From JAOPZW01 sp963851295 (GTDB lineage Bacteria; Actinomycetota; Thermoleophilia; Solirubrobacterales; Solirubrobacteraceae), in NCBI GenBank assembly GCA_963851295.1, contig CAWKOS010000006.1:248001-312000 (forward strand): 64,000 nt of DNA, given 5' to 3'. Numbering within the stretch: position 1 is the stretch's first letter; every line of letters starts with the position of its first letter. Shown here piece after piece: positions 1 through 8,383 of the stretch. Under the pieces are notes generated by a model. It did not search any database and had not been told where the DNA came from. It saw nothing but the letters and a program-made list of their open reading frames with translations. Position numbers and translations under genes: made by a program.

Positions 1-1350
1 GTCCTCGGCCAGGCGCAGCAGCGTCGCCATCCGGGCCAGCCGGTCCTCGTCGCCCTTGGCGGCGCCCGCCGCGAACGGCCCGAGCGAGGGCATGCCCTTG
101 CGGTGGTAGCGGACGGCCTGGCCGATGAGCGCGAGCTCGCGCTGCTCGAAGCCCGGCAGGCCGGCGTTGAGGACGAGGTAGCGCGAGTGCTTGTGGTGGT
201 CGTCGTAGTCGACGGTCATGCCGATGTCGTGCAGGAGCGCGGCGGCCCAGAGCAGCTCGCGCTCCGCCGGGTCGCCCTCGTGGATCCCCGCTTCGGCGAG
301 CTCGTCGAAGAGGCCCAGCGCGAGGCGGGCGACGTGGGCCGTGTGCGCGCTGTGCTCGGGGTCCATGCCGTACTGCGCGGCGAGGTTGACCACGCTCGCG
401 CGGCGGACGTCGTCGAAGAGCGGCGGCTCGCCCGCGAGGTGGTGCTCGAAGAACACGCCCTCGCGCAGGCCGGCCTCGGTCACCTCGAGGCCCTCGAACC
501 CGCCGACCTCCATCACCGTCTGCACGACGATCGCGCCGCCGAGGATGATGTCGCCGCGCGAGGGCTTGACGCCGGGGAGCTTCGCGCGCTCGGCCGGCGT
601 CCGCGCGGCCAGCTCGTCGACGAGGCGGTCGAGTTCGTCGCGTGCGATGACGTAGCCCTGCACGCCGGCCTCGGGCACCTCGAGGTCGCGCTGGGCGGCG
701 GCGGCGAGGTTGCGGATCGTCCCGCCGATGCCCACCAGCCGCGGGCCGCAGCGGCCGAGCCACGGCGCCCGCTCGAGCTTGGCCGTCACGTAGCCGACGA
801 GCTCGCGGATCTGCTTGGGCTTGGCCGGCCCGTCGCCGGACAGGAAGCGCTCGCTCATGCGCACGGCGCCCAGGCGCCACGAGTCGAGCTCGCGCGAGTG
901 GCGACCGACGACGTGGACGAGCTGCATCGAGCCGCCGCCGATGTCGAGCATGACCCCGTCGGCGAGCGTGGTCGAGTTGACCGCGGCGAGGTAGCCGTAG
1001 CGCGCCTCCTCCTCGCCGCTGAGCACGCGCACGTTCAGGCCGCTGGCGGCCTGCGCGCGCTCGAGGAACTGCGCGGAGTTCGAGGCGTCGCGGATGGCCG
1101 AGGTCGCGACCGCGAGGACGGCGCCGGGCTCGATGCCGCTGGCCGAGCAGAAGTGCGCAAAGACCTCCATCGTCGCCTGCGCTCGCGCCATGCCCGGCTC
1201 GCCCAGCACGCCGGTCGCGGCCAGGCCCTCGCCGATGCGGACGGCCTCGTAGATCTCGTCGGTGCGCTTCCACCAGCTGTCGGCGGCGGTGAAGACGACG
1301 AGCCGGAAGGAGTTGGAGCCCAGGTCCGCGACGGCGATGCGCTCGGCCAT
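1..1350 (-). CDS. Ppx/GppA exopolyphosphatase / pppGpp phosphohydrolase, C-terminus cut by window edge
   Basis: The open frame runs from ATG at 1350 off the left edge, 450 codons without a stop. It opens with the ASKHA phosphatase signature VADLGSNSFRLVVF (residues about 6-19), and a second phosphate-binding loop, MLDIGGGSMQLV, follows near residue 143. The later part contains an HD-type segment, AALLHDIGMTVDYDDHHKHS, so the protein has the long two-domain architecture of Ppx/GppA enzymes. These hydrolyse inorganic polyphosphate and/or the pppGpp alarmone in the cytoplasm. The next gene downstream lies outside the window. The family is sure; Ppx versus GppA activity cannot be settled from the sequence. 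Confidence 0.9.
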   Translation of the reverse strand, partial: MAERIAVADLGSNSFRLVVFTAADSWWKRTDEIYEAVRIGEGLAATGVLGEPGMARAQATMEVFAHFCSASGIEPGAVLAVATSAIRDASNSAQFLERAQAASGLNVRVLSGEEEARYGYLAAVNSTTLADGVMLDIGGGSMQLVHVVGRHSRELDSWRLGAVRMSERFLSGDGPAKPKQIRELVGYVTAKLERAPWLGRCGPRLVGIGGTIRNLAAAAQRDLEVPEAGVQGYVIARDELDRLVDELAARTPAERAKLPGVKPSRGDIILGGAIVVQTVMEVGGFEGLEVTEAGLREGVFFEHHLAGEPPLFDDVRRASVVNLAAQYGMDPEHSAHTAHVARLALGLFDELAEAGIHEGDPAERELLWAAALLHDIGMTVDYDDHHKHSRYLVLNAGLPGFEQRELALIGQAVRYHRKGMPSLGPFAAGAAKGDEDRLARMATLLRLAED

Positions 1351-1379
1351 GTCGCGCAGCCTAGTGTCGGGCGGCGCGA

Positions 1380-1754
1380 TCAGCCGGTCTCGATGATCTC
1401 GATGCGGTAGCCGTCGGGGTCGCGGACGAAGCAGATCCGACTGCCGCCTTCGCGCACCTGGTAGGGCGGCTTCTCGGGCTCTATGCCCTGCTCGGCCAGG
1501 TTGGCCAGCGTCGCGTCGAGGTCCGGCGCCGTGATCGCGATGTGGTTGTAGCCGGTGCCGAGCTCGTAGGAGTCGACGCCGTGGTTGTAGGTCAGCTCCA
1601 GGCGCGCGCCGTCGTCGGGCAGGCCCATGAAGACGTTGATGGCCTCGTCGCGGATCGGCATCCGGCGCAGCTCCTCGAAGCCCAACGCCTCGTAGAAGGC
1701 GACCGAGCGGTCGATGTCGCCGATGCGATAGCAGGTGTGGATGAGCTCAGGCAT
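1380..1754 (-). CDS. gloA: Lactoylglutathione lyase (glyoxalase I), VOC superfamily
   Basis: A 124-residue protein of normal length for bacterial GloA. It has the paired beta-alpha-beta-beta-beta VOC folds, opening LIHTCYRIGDIDRSVAFY and ending DPDGYRIEIIE. The four metal ligands of the E. coli enzyme align as His6, Glu53, His71 and Glu119, and all are present. It converts the hemithioacetal of methylglyoxal and a thiol into a thioester. Actinobacteria generally lack glutathione, so the thiol may be a different one (inference). A metallo-hydrolase of glyoxalase II type lies about 300 bp away on the opposite strand, which suggests a complete methylglyoxal detoxification route. Confidence 0.88.
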   Translation of the reverse strand: MPELIHTCYRIGDIDRSVAFYEALGFEELRRMPIRDEAINVFMGLPDDGARLELTYNHGVDSYELGTGYNHIAITAPDLDATLANLAEQGIEPEKPPYQVREGGSRICFVRDPDGYRIEIIETG

Positions 1755-1765
1755 GGGGCCGAAGC

Positions 1766-2045
1766 CTAGCCCCGCCTGAAGCTCACGCTCCTGCCGAGCG
1801 CGGTGCCGTCCGGCAGTCGGAAGCGGACGGCGTACGTGCCGGCTCCTTGGTTCGGGAAGTGGCGGCTCCAGCGCACGGCCACGTAGCGCAGGCCGCTTGC
1901 CGGGCAGGGTGAAGGTGGGCATCCGTCGGCGTGGCTGACCCCTCCTGTGGGCCCAGCAATCCTTCCAATCGGTGGCCGCGGGCGCCCACGTCGCCCGCGA
2001 GGTGACGCCGGGACACAGGCGGGTGCGCACGGTCTGGCAATGTAC
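1766..2045 (-). pseudogene. Frameshifted remnant of a small secreted-type protein
   Basis: The 300-bp gap between gloA and the divergent hydrolase has no intact gene, but two minus-strand frames read like one protein. The C-terminal part (about 1766-1890) gives RYVAVRWSRHF..GTYAVRFRLPDG and a stop at 1766. A part upstream in another frame (about 1895-2045) gives ATWAPAATDWKDCW..MPTFTLPGK. The aromatic and Gly-Thr-Tyr pattern resembles a beta-sandwich tail of extracytoplasmic proteins. No start codon with a ribosome site was found. I read this as a decayed gene; chance coding-like frames in GC-rich DNA are the alternative. Confidence 0.3.
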
Positions 2046-2054
2046 GCCCCGACC

Positions 2055-2786
2055 ATGGTCATCGAGCGCTCCATGCACCCGCAGTTCCTGTCCAACACCT
2101 ACCTCGTCGGCGAGCCCGGCGGGGCGGGCTTCTTTGTCGACGCCGGCGGCCCGGTGAGCCCGCTCATCGCCGCGGCCGAGCGCCACGGCATGACCCCGAC
2201 CCACGTCCTGCTCACCCACCACCACCACGACCACGTCGAGGAGCTGGCTAAGCTCACCGACCGCTGGCCCGACCTGCAGGTGCTCGCGCACCCCGACGAG
2301 CGCGTCGACGGCGTCACCGGCGAGATGGGTCCCGACCAGACCGTGACGGTCGGCGACCTCGAGGTCCGCACGCTCGCCACGCCCGGCCACACGAAGGGCA
2401 TGCTCTCGCTGCTCGTCGAGGGCAACGTCTTCACGGGCGACACCCTCTTCAAGAACTCCGTCGGCGGCGTCCGCGCCCCGGGGCACACGACGTACGCCGA
2501 CCTGCGCTCCTCGATCATGGACGTCCTGCTCGCGCTGCCGCCCGAGACGATCATCCGCCCGGGCCACACCGAGCCGACGACGGTGGCCCAGGAGTGGGAC
2601 GAAAACGCCTTCGTGCGCGTCTGGCGCGGCCTCGACCCCGAGGGCGACGAGCCGTGCACGGCGATGGGCGAGCCCGCCACGCTCGTCCTCCTGGGCGACG
2701 ACTACGACGGCGGCCACAAGGCCTGGGTGCGCTGGCCGGACGGTTCCGACGACATCGTCCCGGGCTCGCAGGTCCAGACCGGGTAG
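2055..2786 (+). CDS. Metallo-beta-lactamase-fold hydrolase, glyoxalase II-like
   Basis: With ATG 2055 the protein has 243 residues; ATG 2040 would add five. It carries the metal-binding HxHxDH motif as His55-x-His57-x-Asp59-His60 after the hydrophobic strand THVLLT. A second ligand block is TPGHTKGMLS and a third is TGDTLF. This is the layout of hydroxyacylglutathione hydrolase-like enzymes, which cleave thioesters. The last 30 or so residues (GHKAWVRWPDG) form a small beta-rich extension not typical of GloB. It is divergent from the glyoxalase I gene, which supports, but does not prove, a role as the second glyoxalase. Confidence 0.8.
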   Translation: MVIERSMHPQFLSNTYLVGEPGGAGFFVDAGGPVSPLIAAAERHGMTPTHVLLTHHHHDHVEELAKLTDRWPDLQVLAHPDERVDGVTGEMGPDQTVTVGDLEVRTLATPGHTKGMLSLLVEGNVFTGDTLFKNSVGGVRAPGHTTYADLRSSIMDVLLALPPETIIRPGHTEPTTVAQEWDENAFVRVWRGLDPEGDEPCTAMGEPATLVLLGDDYDGGHKAWVRWPDGSDDIVPGSQVQTG

Positions 2787-2819
2787 ACGCGCGACGGCGC
2801 CCCGCTAGCCTGGTCGAAC

Positions 2820-4220
2820 GTGGCGCGGCGCGACAAGGATCCGATCCCGACCTCCCGCCTGCGGCGCTCGGCCGCGGTCGGCCGGCTCGCCGCGGGGCAG
2901 GCCGTGCGCCAGGCCGGCACGCGGGCGGCGAACCTGACGCGCTCCGATGAGGACGCCGAGAAGGCGCTGGCCAAGCGCCAGCTCGAGACGGCCGAGCAGA
3001 TCGTCGCCGCGCTGGGGACGATGAAGGGCGCGGCCATGAAGCTCGGCCAGGTGATGTCGTTCCTCGACGTCGGCCTGGTCCCGGAGGAGTACCGCGAGCA
3101 GTTCCAGGCCAAGCTCGCCGAGCTGCGCGACGCCGCGCCGAAGGTCTCCTTCAAGGACATGAAGAAGGTCCTCGAGCAGGAGTACGACGATCCGCTCGAC
3201 GAGGTCTTCGAGACCTTCGACCCGGTCCCGATCGCGGCCGCCTCGATCGGCCAGGTCTACAAGGCGCGCCTCGACGACGGGCGCGACGTGGCGGTCAAGG
3301 TCCAGTACCCCGGCGTCAACACCGCGGTGCGGGCCGACATGCAGAACCTGGGGATGATCCTGCGGCTCATGAAGTCCGTCGCGCCCGGGCTCGACCCCAA
3401 GGCGCTGGGCACCGAGATCCGCTCGCGCATCGAGGAGGAGCTCGACTACGAGCTCGAGGCCCAGAACCAGCGGCGCCTGGCGCGGATCTTCCGCGGCCAC
3501 CCGTTCATCGTCATCCCGGACGTGGTCACGAGCCTCAGCCACGAGCGCGTGATCGTCAGCGAGTACGTCGCGGGGCGCGGCTTCGAGGAGATGAAGCAGC
3601 TCCCCAAGGACGAGCGCGACCGCATCGGCGAGACGATCTTCCGCTTCTACTTCGGCTGCATGTACCGCCACCACCAGTTCAGCGGCGACCCGCACCCGGG
3701 CAACTGCCTGCTGCTCGACGACGGGCGGATGGCCTTCCTGGACTTCGGGCTCTTCAAGCGGATCCCCGCCGCGGCGGCGGAGTTCGAGCTGCAGAGCCAG
3801 CGGCTGGGCATCGAGCGCCGCGCCGCCGAGCTCATCGACCACCTGCACAAGGGCGGCTGGATGGGCGACCCCAGCTACTACACCGAGGAGGGCATCCTCG
3901 AGCAGTTCGACGACTTCACGTGGTGGTACTCGCGCGACGAGGAGATCGAGCTGACGCCCGAGATCGCCACCGAGGTGATGATCCAGATGAGCGATCCGCG
4001 CTCGCGCCACTTCGGCAAGATGCGCCACGAGACGCTCCCGCCCGACCACCTCTTCGGCCGGCGCCTGGAGATGCTCACGCTCGCCGTCCTCGGCCAGCTG
4101 CGCGCCACGGCCAACTGGCATCGCATCGCGCGCGAGTGGATCTACGGCGATCCGCCCGTGACGGCGCTCGGCGAGGCCGAGGCCGAGTTCTACGCGCGCC
4201 GCCCACCCGTCCCAGCGTGA
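2820..4220 (+). CDS. ABC1/AarF/UbiB-family atypical protein kinase
   Basis: 466 residues from a GTG start at 2820. The family marks are all visible: KxGQ motif KLGQ at 74-77, alanine-rich loop AAASIGQVYKA in place of a glycine-rich loop, nucleotide-binding Lys160 in VAVKVQYPG, catalytic GDPHPGN at 289-295, and DFG at 308-310. UbiB/COQ8-type proteins have ATPase activity and support lipid or quinone metabolism. Actinobacteria use menaquinone, so a ubiquinone role is unlikely and the substrate is unknown. It lies 33 bp after the hydrolase gene in the same direction and ends just before a large inverted repeat shared with pyruvate kinase. Confidence 0.88.
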   Translation: MARRDKDPIPTSRLRRSAAVGRLAAGQAVRQAGTRAANLTRSDEDAEKALAKRQLETAEQIVAALGTMKGAAMKLGQVMSFLDVGLVPEEYREQFQAKLAELRDAAPKVSFKDMKKVLEQEYDDPLDEVFETFDPVPIAAASIGQVYKARLDDGRDVAVKVQYPGVNTAVRADMQNLGMILRLMKSVAPGLDPKALGTEIRSRIEEELDYELEAQNQRRLARIFRGHPFIVIPDVVTSLSHERVIVSEYVAGRGFEEMKQLPKDERDRIGETIFRFYFGCMYRHHQFSGDPHPGNCLLLDDGRMAFLDFGLFKRIPAAAAEFELQSQRLGIERRAAELIDHLHKGGWMGDPSYYTEEGILEQFDDFTWWYSRDEEIELTPEIATEVMIQMSDPRSRHFGKMRHETLPPDHLFGRRLEMLTLAVLGQLRATANWHRIAREWIYGDPPVTALGEAEAEFYARRPPVPA

Positions 4221-4222
4221 GG

Positions 4223-4473
4223 CGCCGTCTGCCGCGCCGCGTTCGCGGCGCCGCGCGGCGAGGCATCGAGGGAGAGAGGAGCCGGCGGGCAGCCGGCGCG
4301 CCCGCGCCGTGAGCTACCCCGGACAACGCTGACTAATGGTCCTCCTGGGACCACAAGTCAGCACTGTGCGCGGCCGCAGCGCCGGCGGAGCCGCGGGCCT
4401 GGCGGCCGCCGCCGGCTCCCTCTCCCTCGGTGCCCTGGCCGCGAAGCGCAACAAGCGCAAGCGGCAGACGGCC
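4223..4473. repeat. Large imperfect inverted repeat between convergent genes, with central hairpin
   Basis: The arms lie at about 4228-4285 (GCCGTCTGCC, then CGAGGGAGAGAGGAGCC) and about 4400-4473 (GGCTCCCTCTCCCTCGGTG, then GCAGACGGCC). They face each other and end within a few bases of the kinase stop (4220) and the pyruvate kinase stop (4474). The centre holds a hairpin at 4328-4362: GCTGACT and AGTCAGC enclosing TGGTCC and GGACCA around a 5-nt loop. The arm sequence recurs at 19780-19845 and 46341-46394. It may act as a bidirectional terminator; its dispersal suggests a mobile repeat. Confidence 0.65.
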
Positions 4474-5888
4474 CTACAGCTCCTGGACCTGGAACAGGCT
4501 CGTCGTCCCCGGCTTGCCGCTCGGCAGCCCCGCGGTGACGCCGACGCGCTGGCCGGGCTTGCACCAGCCCAGCTCGACGACGCGCCGGGTGGCGTCGGCG
4601 ATCAGGGCCTCGGTGACCTCGTGGCGGCGCATCGAGGCGGCCCTCACGCCCCACATCAGCCCGCAGCGGCGCACGGTCTCGCGGCCGGGGGAGAGGGCGT
4701 AGATCGGGACCTCGGGGCGGTGGGCTGAGACCAGCCGCGCCGAGCGCCCGCTCAGCGTCGGGATGACGAGCGCGTCGAGCTTGAGCTCGCGTGCGGCCAC
4801 GCACGCGGAGTGCGCGACCGTGTAGGCGGGGTCGCGCTCGTCGCGACGCACGCGCATCTCGTTCCAGCGCTCGTAGGGCAGCTCGCGCTCGGTCGTGCGC
4901 GCGACGGCGGCCATGATCTCGATCGCCAGCGCCGGGTGGGCGCCGACGGCGGTCTCCTGGGAGAGCATCACCGCGTCGGTGCCGTCGAGGATCGCGTTGG
5001 CGACGTCGGCGACCTCGGCGCGCGTGGGGCGCGACGAGGTGACCATCGAGTCGAGCATCTGCGTCGCGGTGATCGAGGGGCGCGCCATGCGCCCGGCGAG
5101 GGCGATGAGGCGCTTCTGGATCATCGGCACCTCCTCGATCGGCATCTCGACCCCGAGGTCGCCGCGGGCGACCATCACGCAGTCGGAGACCTTGAGGATC
5201 GCCTCGGCGCGCTCGACCCCCTGCGGCTTCTCGATCTTGGCGATCAGCGGCGTGCGCGTGTGCTCGCGCACGAAGAGCACGTCCTCGGGGCGGCGCACGA
5301 AGCTCAGCGCCACGAGGTCGACGCCGATCTGCTGGCCGGCGCGCAGGTGCTCGAGGTCCTCCTCGGGCACGGCGAGGGCAGGATGTCCAGCGGCCCGGGG
5401 ATGTTGAGGCCCTGGCGCGAGGCGACGGTGCCGCCGACCTCGACCTCGGCGTCGATCTCGCCGTCGCCGCCGCGGACCGCGACGGCGCGCAGGCGCACGG
5501 AGCCGTCGGCGAGATACAGGATCTCGCCGGGCTCGATCGCCGCCGCCAGGCCGTCCCACGCGATCGACATCCGCCGCGCGTCGCCGGCCGGGCTGCCGTT
5601 GCCGCACACGAAGGTCACGCAGTCGCCGGCCTTGAGCTCGGCGGTGTCGTCGCGCAGCGCGCCGATGCGCAGCTTCGGCCCCGGGAGGTCCTGGAGGATC
5701 GCCACCGGGCGACCCGCGCGACCCGCGGCCTCGCGCACCCACTGGGCCGTCTCGGCGTGCATCTCGGCGGTGCCGTGGGAGAAGTTCAGGCGCGCGACGT
5801 CCATCCCCGCCTCGACCATCCGCACGAGCACCTCGCGGTCCTTCGAGGCAGGGCCGATCGTGGCCACGATCTTCGTGCGGCGCTCCAT
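4474..5888 (-). CDS. pyk: Pyruvate kinase, interrupted by an apparent single-base frameshift
   Basis: The N-terminal frame starts at ATG 5888 (RRTKIVATIGPASKD, LNFSHGT, QDLPGPKLRIG). The C-terminal frame carries VDLVALSFVRR, LIAKIEKPQG, the signature VMVARGDLGVE, SITATQMLDSM and the C-terminal domain to a stop at 4474. Together they make a full-length enzyme of about 470 residues. The two parts are in different frames. They join near 5370-5386, where the N frame reads GPLDILPSPC and the other reads HPALAVPEED; one added base would restore the usual NIPGP...PALAVPEED. Pyruvate kinase makes ATP and pyruvate from phosphoenolpyruvate. A sequencing error, a real lesion and programmed shifting all remain possible. 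Confidence 0.85.
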
Positions 5889-5960
5889 GGGCTGGACAGT
5901 ACGGCATGGTCGGCGCGTGCTCGTTACGCCCTCGACGACCGGGCGGCTGGTGTCGAAAGC

Positions 5961-6602
5961 TCAGCCCCGCAACCAGGTCAGCACCGCGAGCACGCGGCGG
6001 TGGTCCTGCTCGGAGGGCGGGAGCCCGAGCTTCATGAAGATGTTCGAGACGTGCTTCTCGACCGCGCCCTCGGTCACCACGAGCTCCTCGGCGATCGCGG
6101 CGTTGGAGCGGCCCTCGGCCATGAGCCCGAGGACGTCGCGCTCGCGCGGGGTGAGCTCGTCGAGCGGCCCGTCGTCGCGCTGGCCCAGGAGCTGGGAGAC
6201 GGCCTCGGGGTCCAGCGCCGTGCCACCCTCGGCCACGCGGCGCACGGCGTCGACGAAGTCGCGGACTTCGGCCACGCGCTCCTTGAGCAGGTAGCCGACG
6301 CCGCCGCGCCCGTCCGAGAGCAGCTCGGCGGCGTAGGTGCGCTCGACGTACTGGGAGAGGACGAGGATCGGCAGGCCGTCGATCCGCCTGCGGGCCTCCA
6401 GGGCCGCGCGCACGCCCTCGTCCTTGAAGCCGGGGGGAAGGCGCACGTCGACGACGCAGACGTCGGGGCGGTGCTCGTCGACCGCAGCGAGGAAGGCCTC
6501 GCCGTCCGCGACGGCGGCGACGACCTCGAAGCCGTTGTCGGTGAGCAGGCGCATGATCCCGTCGCGCAGGAGCGCGAGGTCCTCTGCGATCACGACGCGC
6601 AC
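5961..6602 (-). CDS. NarL/FixJ-family response regulator
   Basis: 213 residues from GTG 6602. The receiver domain (about 1-120) shows the acidic pocket Glu7-Asp8, phosphoacceptor Asp52 in VVDVRLPPG and the conserved Lys in YLLKERV. The C-terminal LuxR-type helix-turn-helix is ELTPRERDVLGLMAEGRSNAAIAEEL, split here as ELTPRERDVL and GRSNAAIAEEL. The start lies inside the last codons of the upstream kinase gene (13-bp overlap), so the two are almost certainly co-translated and form one two-component system. The receptor's signal and target promoters are not evident. Confidence 0.92.
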   Translation of the reverse strand: MRVVIAEDLALLRDGIMRLLTDNGFEVVAAVADGEAFLAAVDEHRPDVCVVDVRLPPGFKDEGVRAALEARRRIDGLPILVLSQYVERTYAAELLSDGRGGVGYLLKERVAEVRDFVDAVRRVAEGGTALDPEAVSQLLGQRDDGPLDELTPRERDVLGLMAEGRSNAAIAEELVVTEGAVEKHVSNIFMKLGLPPSEQDHRRVLAVLTWLRG

Positions 6603-7876
6603 GGGACCTCCGCGTACAGCACCGTGGGGCCGCCGATCGGCGAGGCGATGGCGAGCGTGCCGTCGAGGGCAGCCAGGCGCTTGCGCAGCCCGTCGAGCCC
6701 ATGACCGTCGGGGTTGGCGCCGCCGCGGCCGTCGTCGCGCACCTCGATGCGCAGGCGCCCGTTCTCGCGCCACAGGCGGACCTTGGCGCTGCGCGCGCCG
6801 GCGTGCTTGACGGCGTTGGTCAGCGCCTCGGCGACGGTGAAGTAGGCGGCCAGCTCGACGGGCGGCGGCAGGCGCCCGTCGAGGTCGACGTCGACGTTGG
6901 TGGGCAGCGGCGTGCGCGCCGCCAGCGCGGCGATCGCCTCGCCCAGGCCGCGCTCGGAGAGCAGGGCCGGGCGGATGCCGCGCGCGAGGTCGCGCAGCTC
7001 GCCCATCGCCAGCCGCGCCTCGCCGCGCGCCTTCTCGACGAGCTCGCGCGCGCCCTCGGGGTCGCGGTCGAAGCGCTCCTCGGCCATCCCGAGGTCTAGG
7101 GCGAGGGCGACGAGGCGCGCCTGGGCGCCGTCGTGCAGGTCGCGCTCGATGCGCTGCAGCTCGGCGGCCGCCGCGTCGACGGCGCCGGCGCGCGTCTGGG
7201 CCAGGACCTCGACGCGCTCCTCGAGCTGTCGGGTGCTCGGGCCCAGGACGATGCGCGAGAGCGCGCCGCTGGCGGCGGCCGTCCCGCGCACCAGGGCGGC
7301 GGCGAGCGGCAGGGCGAGCAGCCCGATCGCGGCGCACAGCCACGCGTAGCCCCACGAGTCGACGTGGAAGAGGCCGAGGTCGACGGGGTCGGACTCGGGC
7401 ACCGCCCACCACCACACGGGCATGAAGAGCAGCCCGAGGGCCGCGGCCGGCGCGGTGACCGCGACGGTGAAGTCGGCGATCCCGATCGGCAGCAGCGCCA
7501 GGTGCCAGGCGAGGTCCTTCCACGTCGAGGGATCGGAGAACAGCGCCTTCAGGCGGTCGATGAAGCGGCCGGTCGCGGGCGGCTTGTAGACGCCGCGGAT
7601 CGGCTCGCCGAGGACGAGCGCGGCACGCCGGCGCTCGACCCACGCCAGCCAGCGCGAGACCCAGATCGTGAGCATCGCCAGCGGCAGGCCGATCAGGGTG
7701 ATCAGCAGCCCGAGCGACAGCGACCAGCCGGTCACGACCACCGTGAAGGTCAGGATCCCCATCGGCAGGGCGAGCAGGAGGTACACGACGTCCAGGCCGA
7801 GCTGGCGGAGGAGGGCGCCGGGGCGATGCAGCGTGGGCATGGCCACATGGTCGGCGGTGACGGTCTGTTGCGCCAT
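6590..7876 (-). CDS. Sensor histidine kinase, HisKA_3 / NarL-partner type
   Basis: 428 residues from ATG 7876; a start at 7840 is also possible. The N-terminal half has several hydrophobic segments (about 28-75, 125-155, 178-200) in the layout of the bacterial 'sensor' membrane domain. The dimerisation/phosphoacceptor motif is RIERDLHDGAQARL with His248. The ATP-binding domain has the N box EALTNAVKHAGA and a G1 box VRDDGRGG. It phosphorylates the downstream overlapping response regulator. The lack of a large extracytoplasmic loop suggests it senses a membrane or intramembrane signal (inference). Confidence 0.92.
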   Translation of the reverse strand: MAQQTVTADHVAMPTLHRPGALLRQLGLDVVYLLLALPMGILTFTVVVTGWSLSLGLLITLIGLPLAMLTIWVSRWLAWVERRRAALVLGEPIRGVYKPPATGRFIDRLKALFSDPSTWKDLAWHLALLPIGIADFTVAVTAPAAALGLLFMPVWWWAVPESDPVDLGLFHVDSWGYAWLCAAIGLLALPLAAALVRGTAAASGALSRIVLGPSTRQLEERVEVLAQTRAGAVDAAAAELQRIERDLHDGAQARLVALALDLGMAEERFDRDPEGARELVEKARGEARLAMGELRDLARGIRPALLSERGLGEAIAALAARTPLPTNVDVDLDGRLPPPVELAAYFTVAEALTNAVKHAGARSAKVRLWRENGRLRIEVRDDGRGGANPDGHGLDGLRKRLAALDGTLAIASPIGGPTVLYAEVPCAS

Positions 7877-7898
7877 GGAGTCAGCAGGCGGACTGCGT

Positions 7899-7916
7899 AG
7901 TGGGGAGAACCCCACT
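7899..7916. promoter_or_regulatory. Perfect 7-bp inverted repeat in divergent promoter region
   Basis: AGTGGGG and CCCCACT flank the loop AGAA, between the divergent kinase gene (start 7876) and the small gene starting at 7987. A second, looser dyad (GGCAGGGTG / CACTGCTGCC) follows at about 7920-7942. The position fits an operator, possibly for the NarL-type regulator encoded by the adjoining operon. No promoter boxes are clear. Confidence 0.4.
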
Positions 7917-7986
7917 CTGGCAGGGTGCTGACACTGCTGCCATCGCGGCTCAAGTCCGCGCGCCGTCGCGCCGATCACAGGACGTG

Positions 7987-8370
7987 ATGAGCAACGTCGT
8001 CTCGATCCACGCCGCGCGCAGCGCCTCCGCCGAGACGCGGAGCACCGCCGCCGCGCCGACGTCAGGCACCATCGGCGGGGAGTTCAAGGCCGCGCTGGCC
8101 GACGCGGCCAAGCGTCCCGACGCCGAGAAGACCGAGAAGGTCAAGGACCATCACTACGAGAAGATCACCGCCGGCCCCGACAAGGGCCACTACCTGAACA
8201 AGACCGGCAACGCTCGCGACGGCGAGGACTTCCGGATCGTCCAGCGCGGCGGGCGCACCTTCCATGTCTATGACATCGGGAAGGACCACCAGGTCTACGA
8301 GCTTCCCCACGACCCGAAGTCGGTCACGGTGAAGGCCTCGACGGACTCCGGCGGCACGCCCGCCGCCTGA
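7987..8370 (+). CDS. Hypothetical protein, 127 residues
   Basis: ATG 7987 follows an ACAGGACG ribosome-site-like sequence. The N-terminal third is Ala/Ser/Thr rich and probably disordered. The middle is charged (KTEKVKDHHYEKIT) and the rest is a compact segment with aromatic positions (FRIVQRGGRTFHVYDIG). There is no signal peptide, membrane segment or metal motif. I recognise no family. It is divergent from a two-component operon with inverted repeats between them, so it may be under that system's control (inference). Coding quality is good and no competing frame is convincing. Confidence 0.7.
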   Translation: MSNVVSIHAARSASAETRSTAAAPTSGTIGGEFKAALADAAKRPDAEKTEKVKDHHYEKITAGPDKGHYLNKTGNARDGEDFRIVQRGGRTFHVYDIGKDHQVYELPHDPKSVTVKASTDSGGTPAA

Positions 8371-8383
8371 ATCGAGCCGCGCG

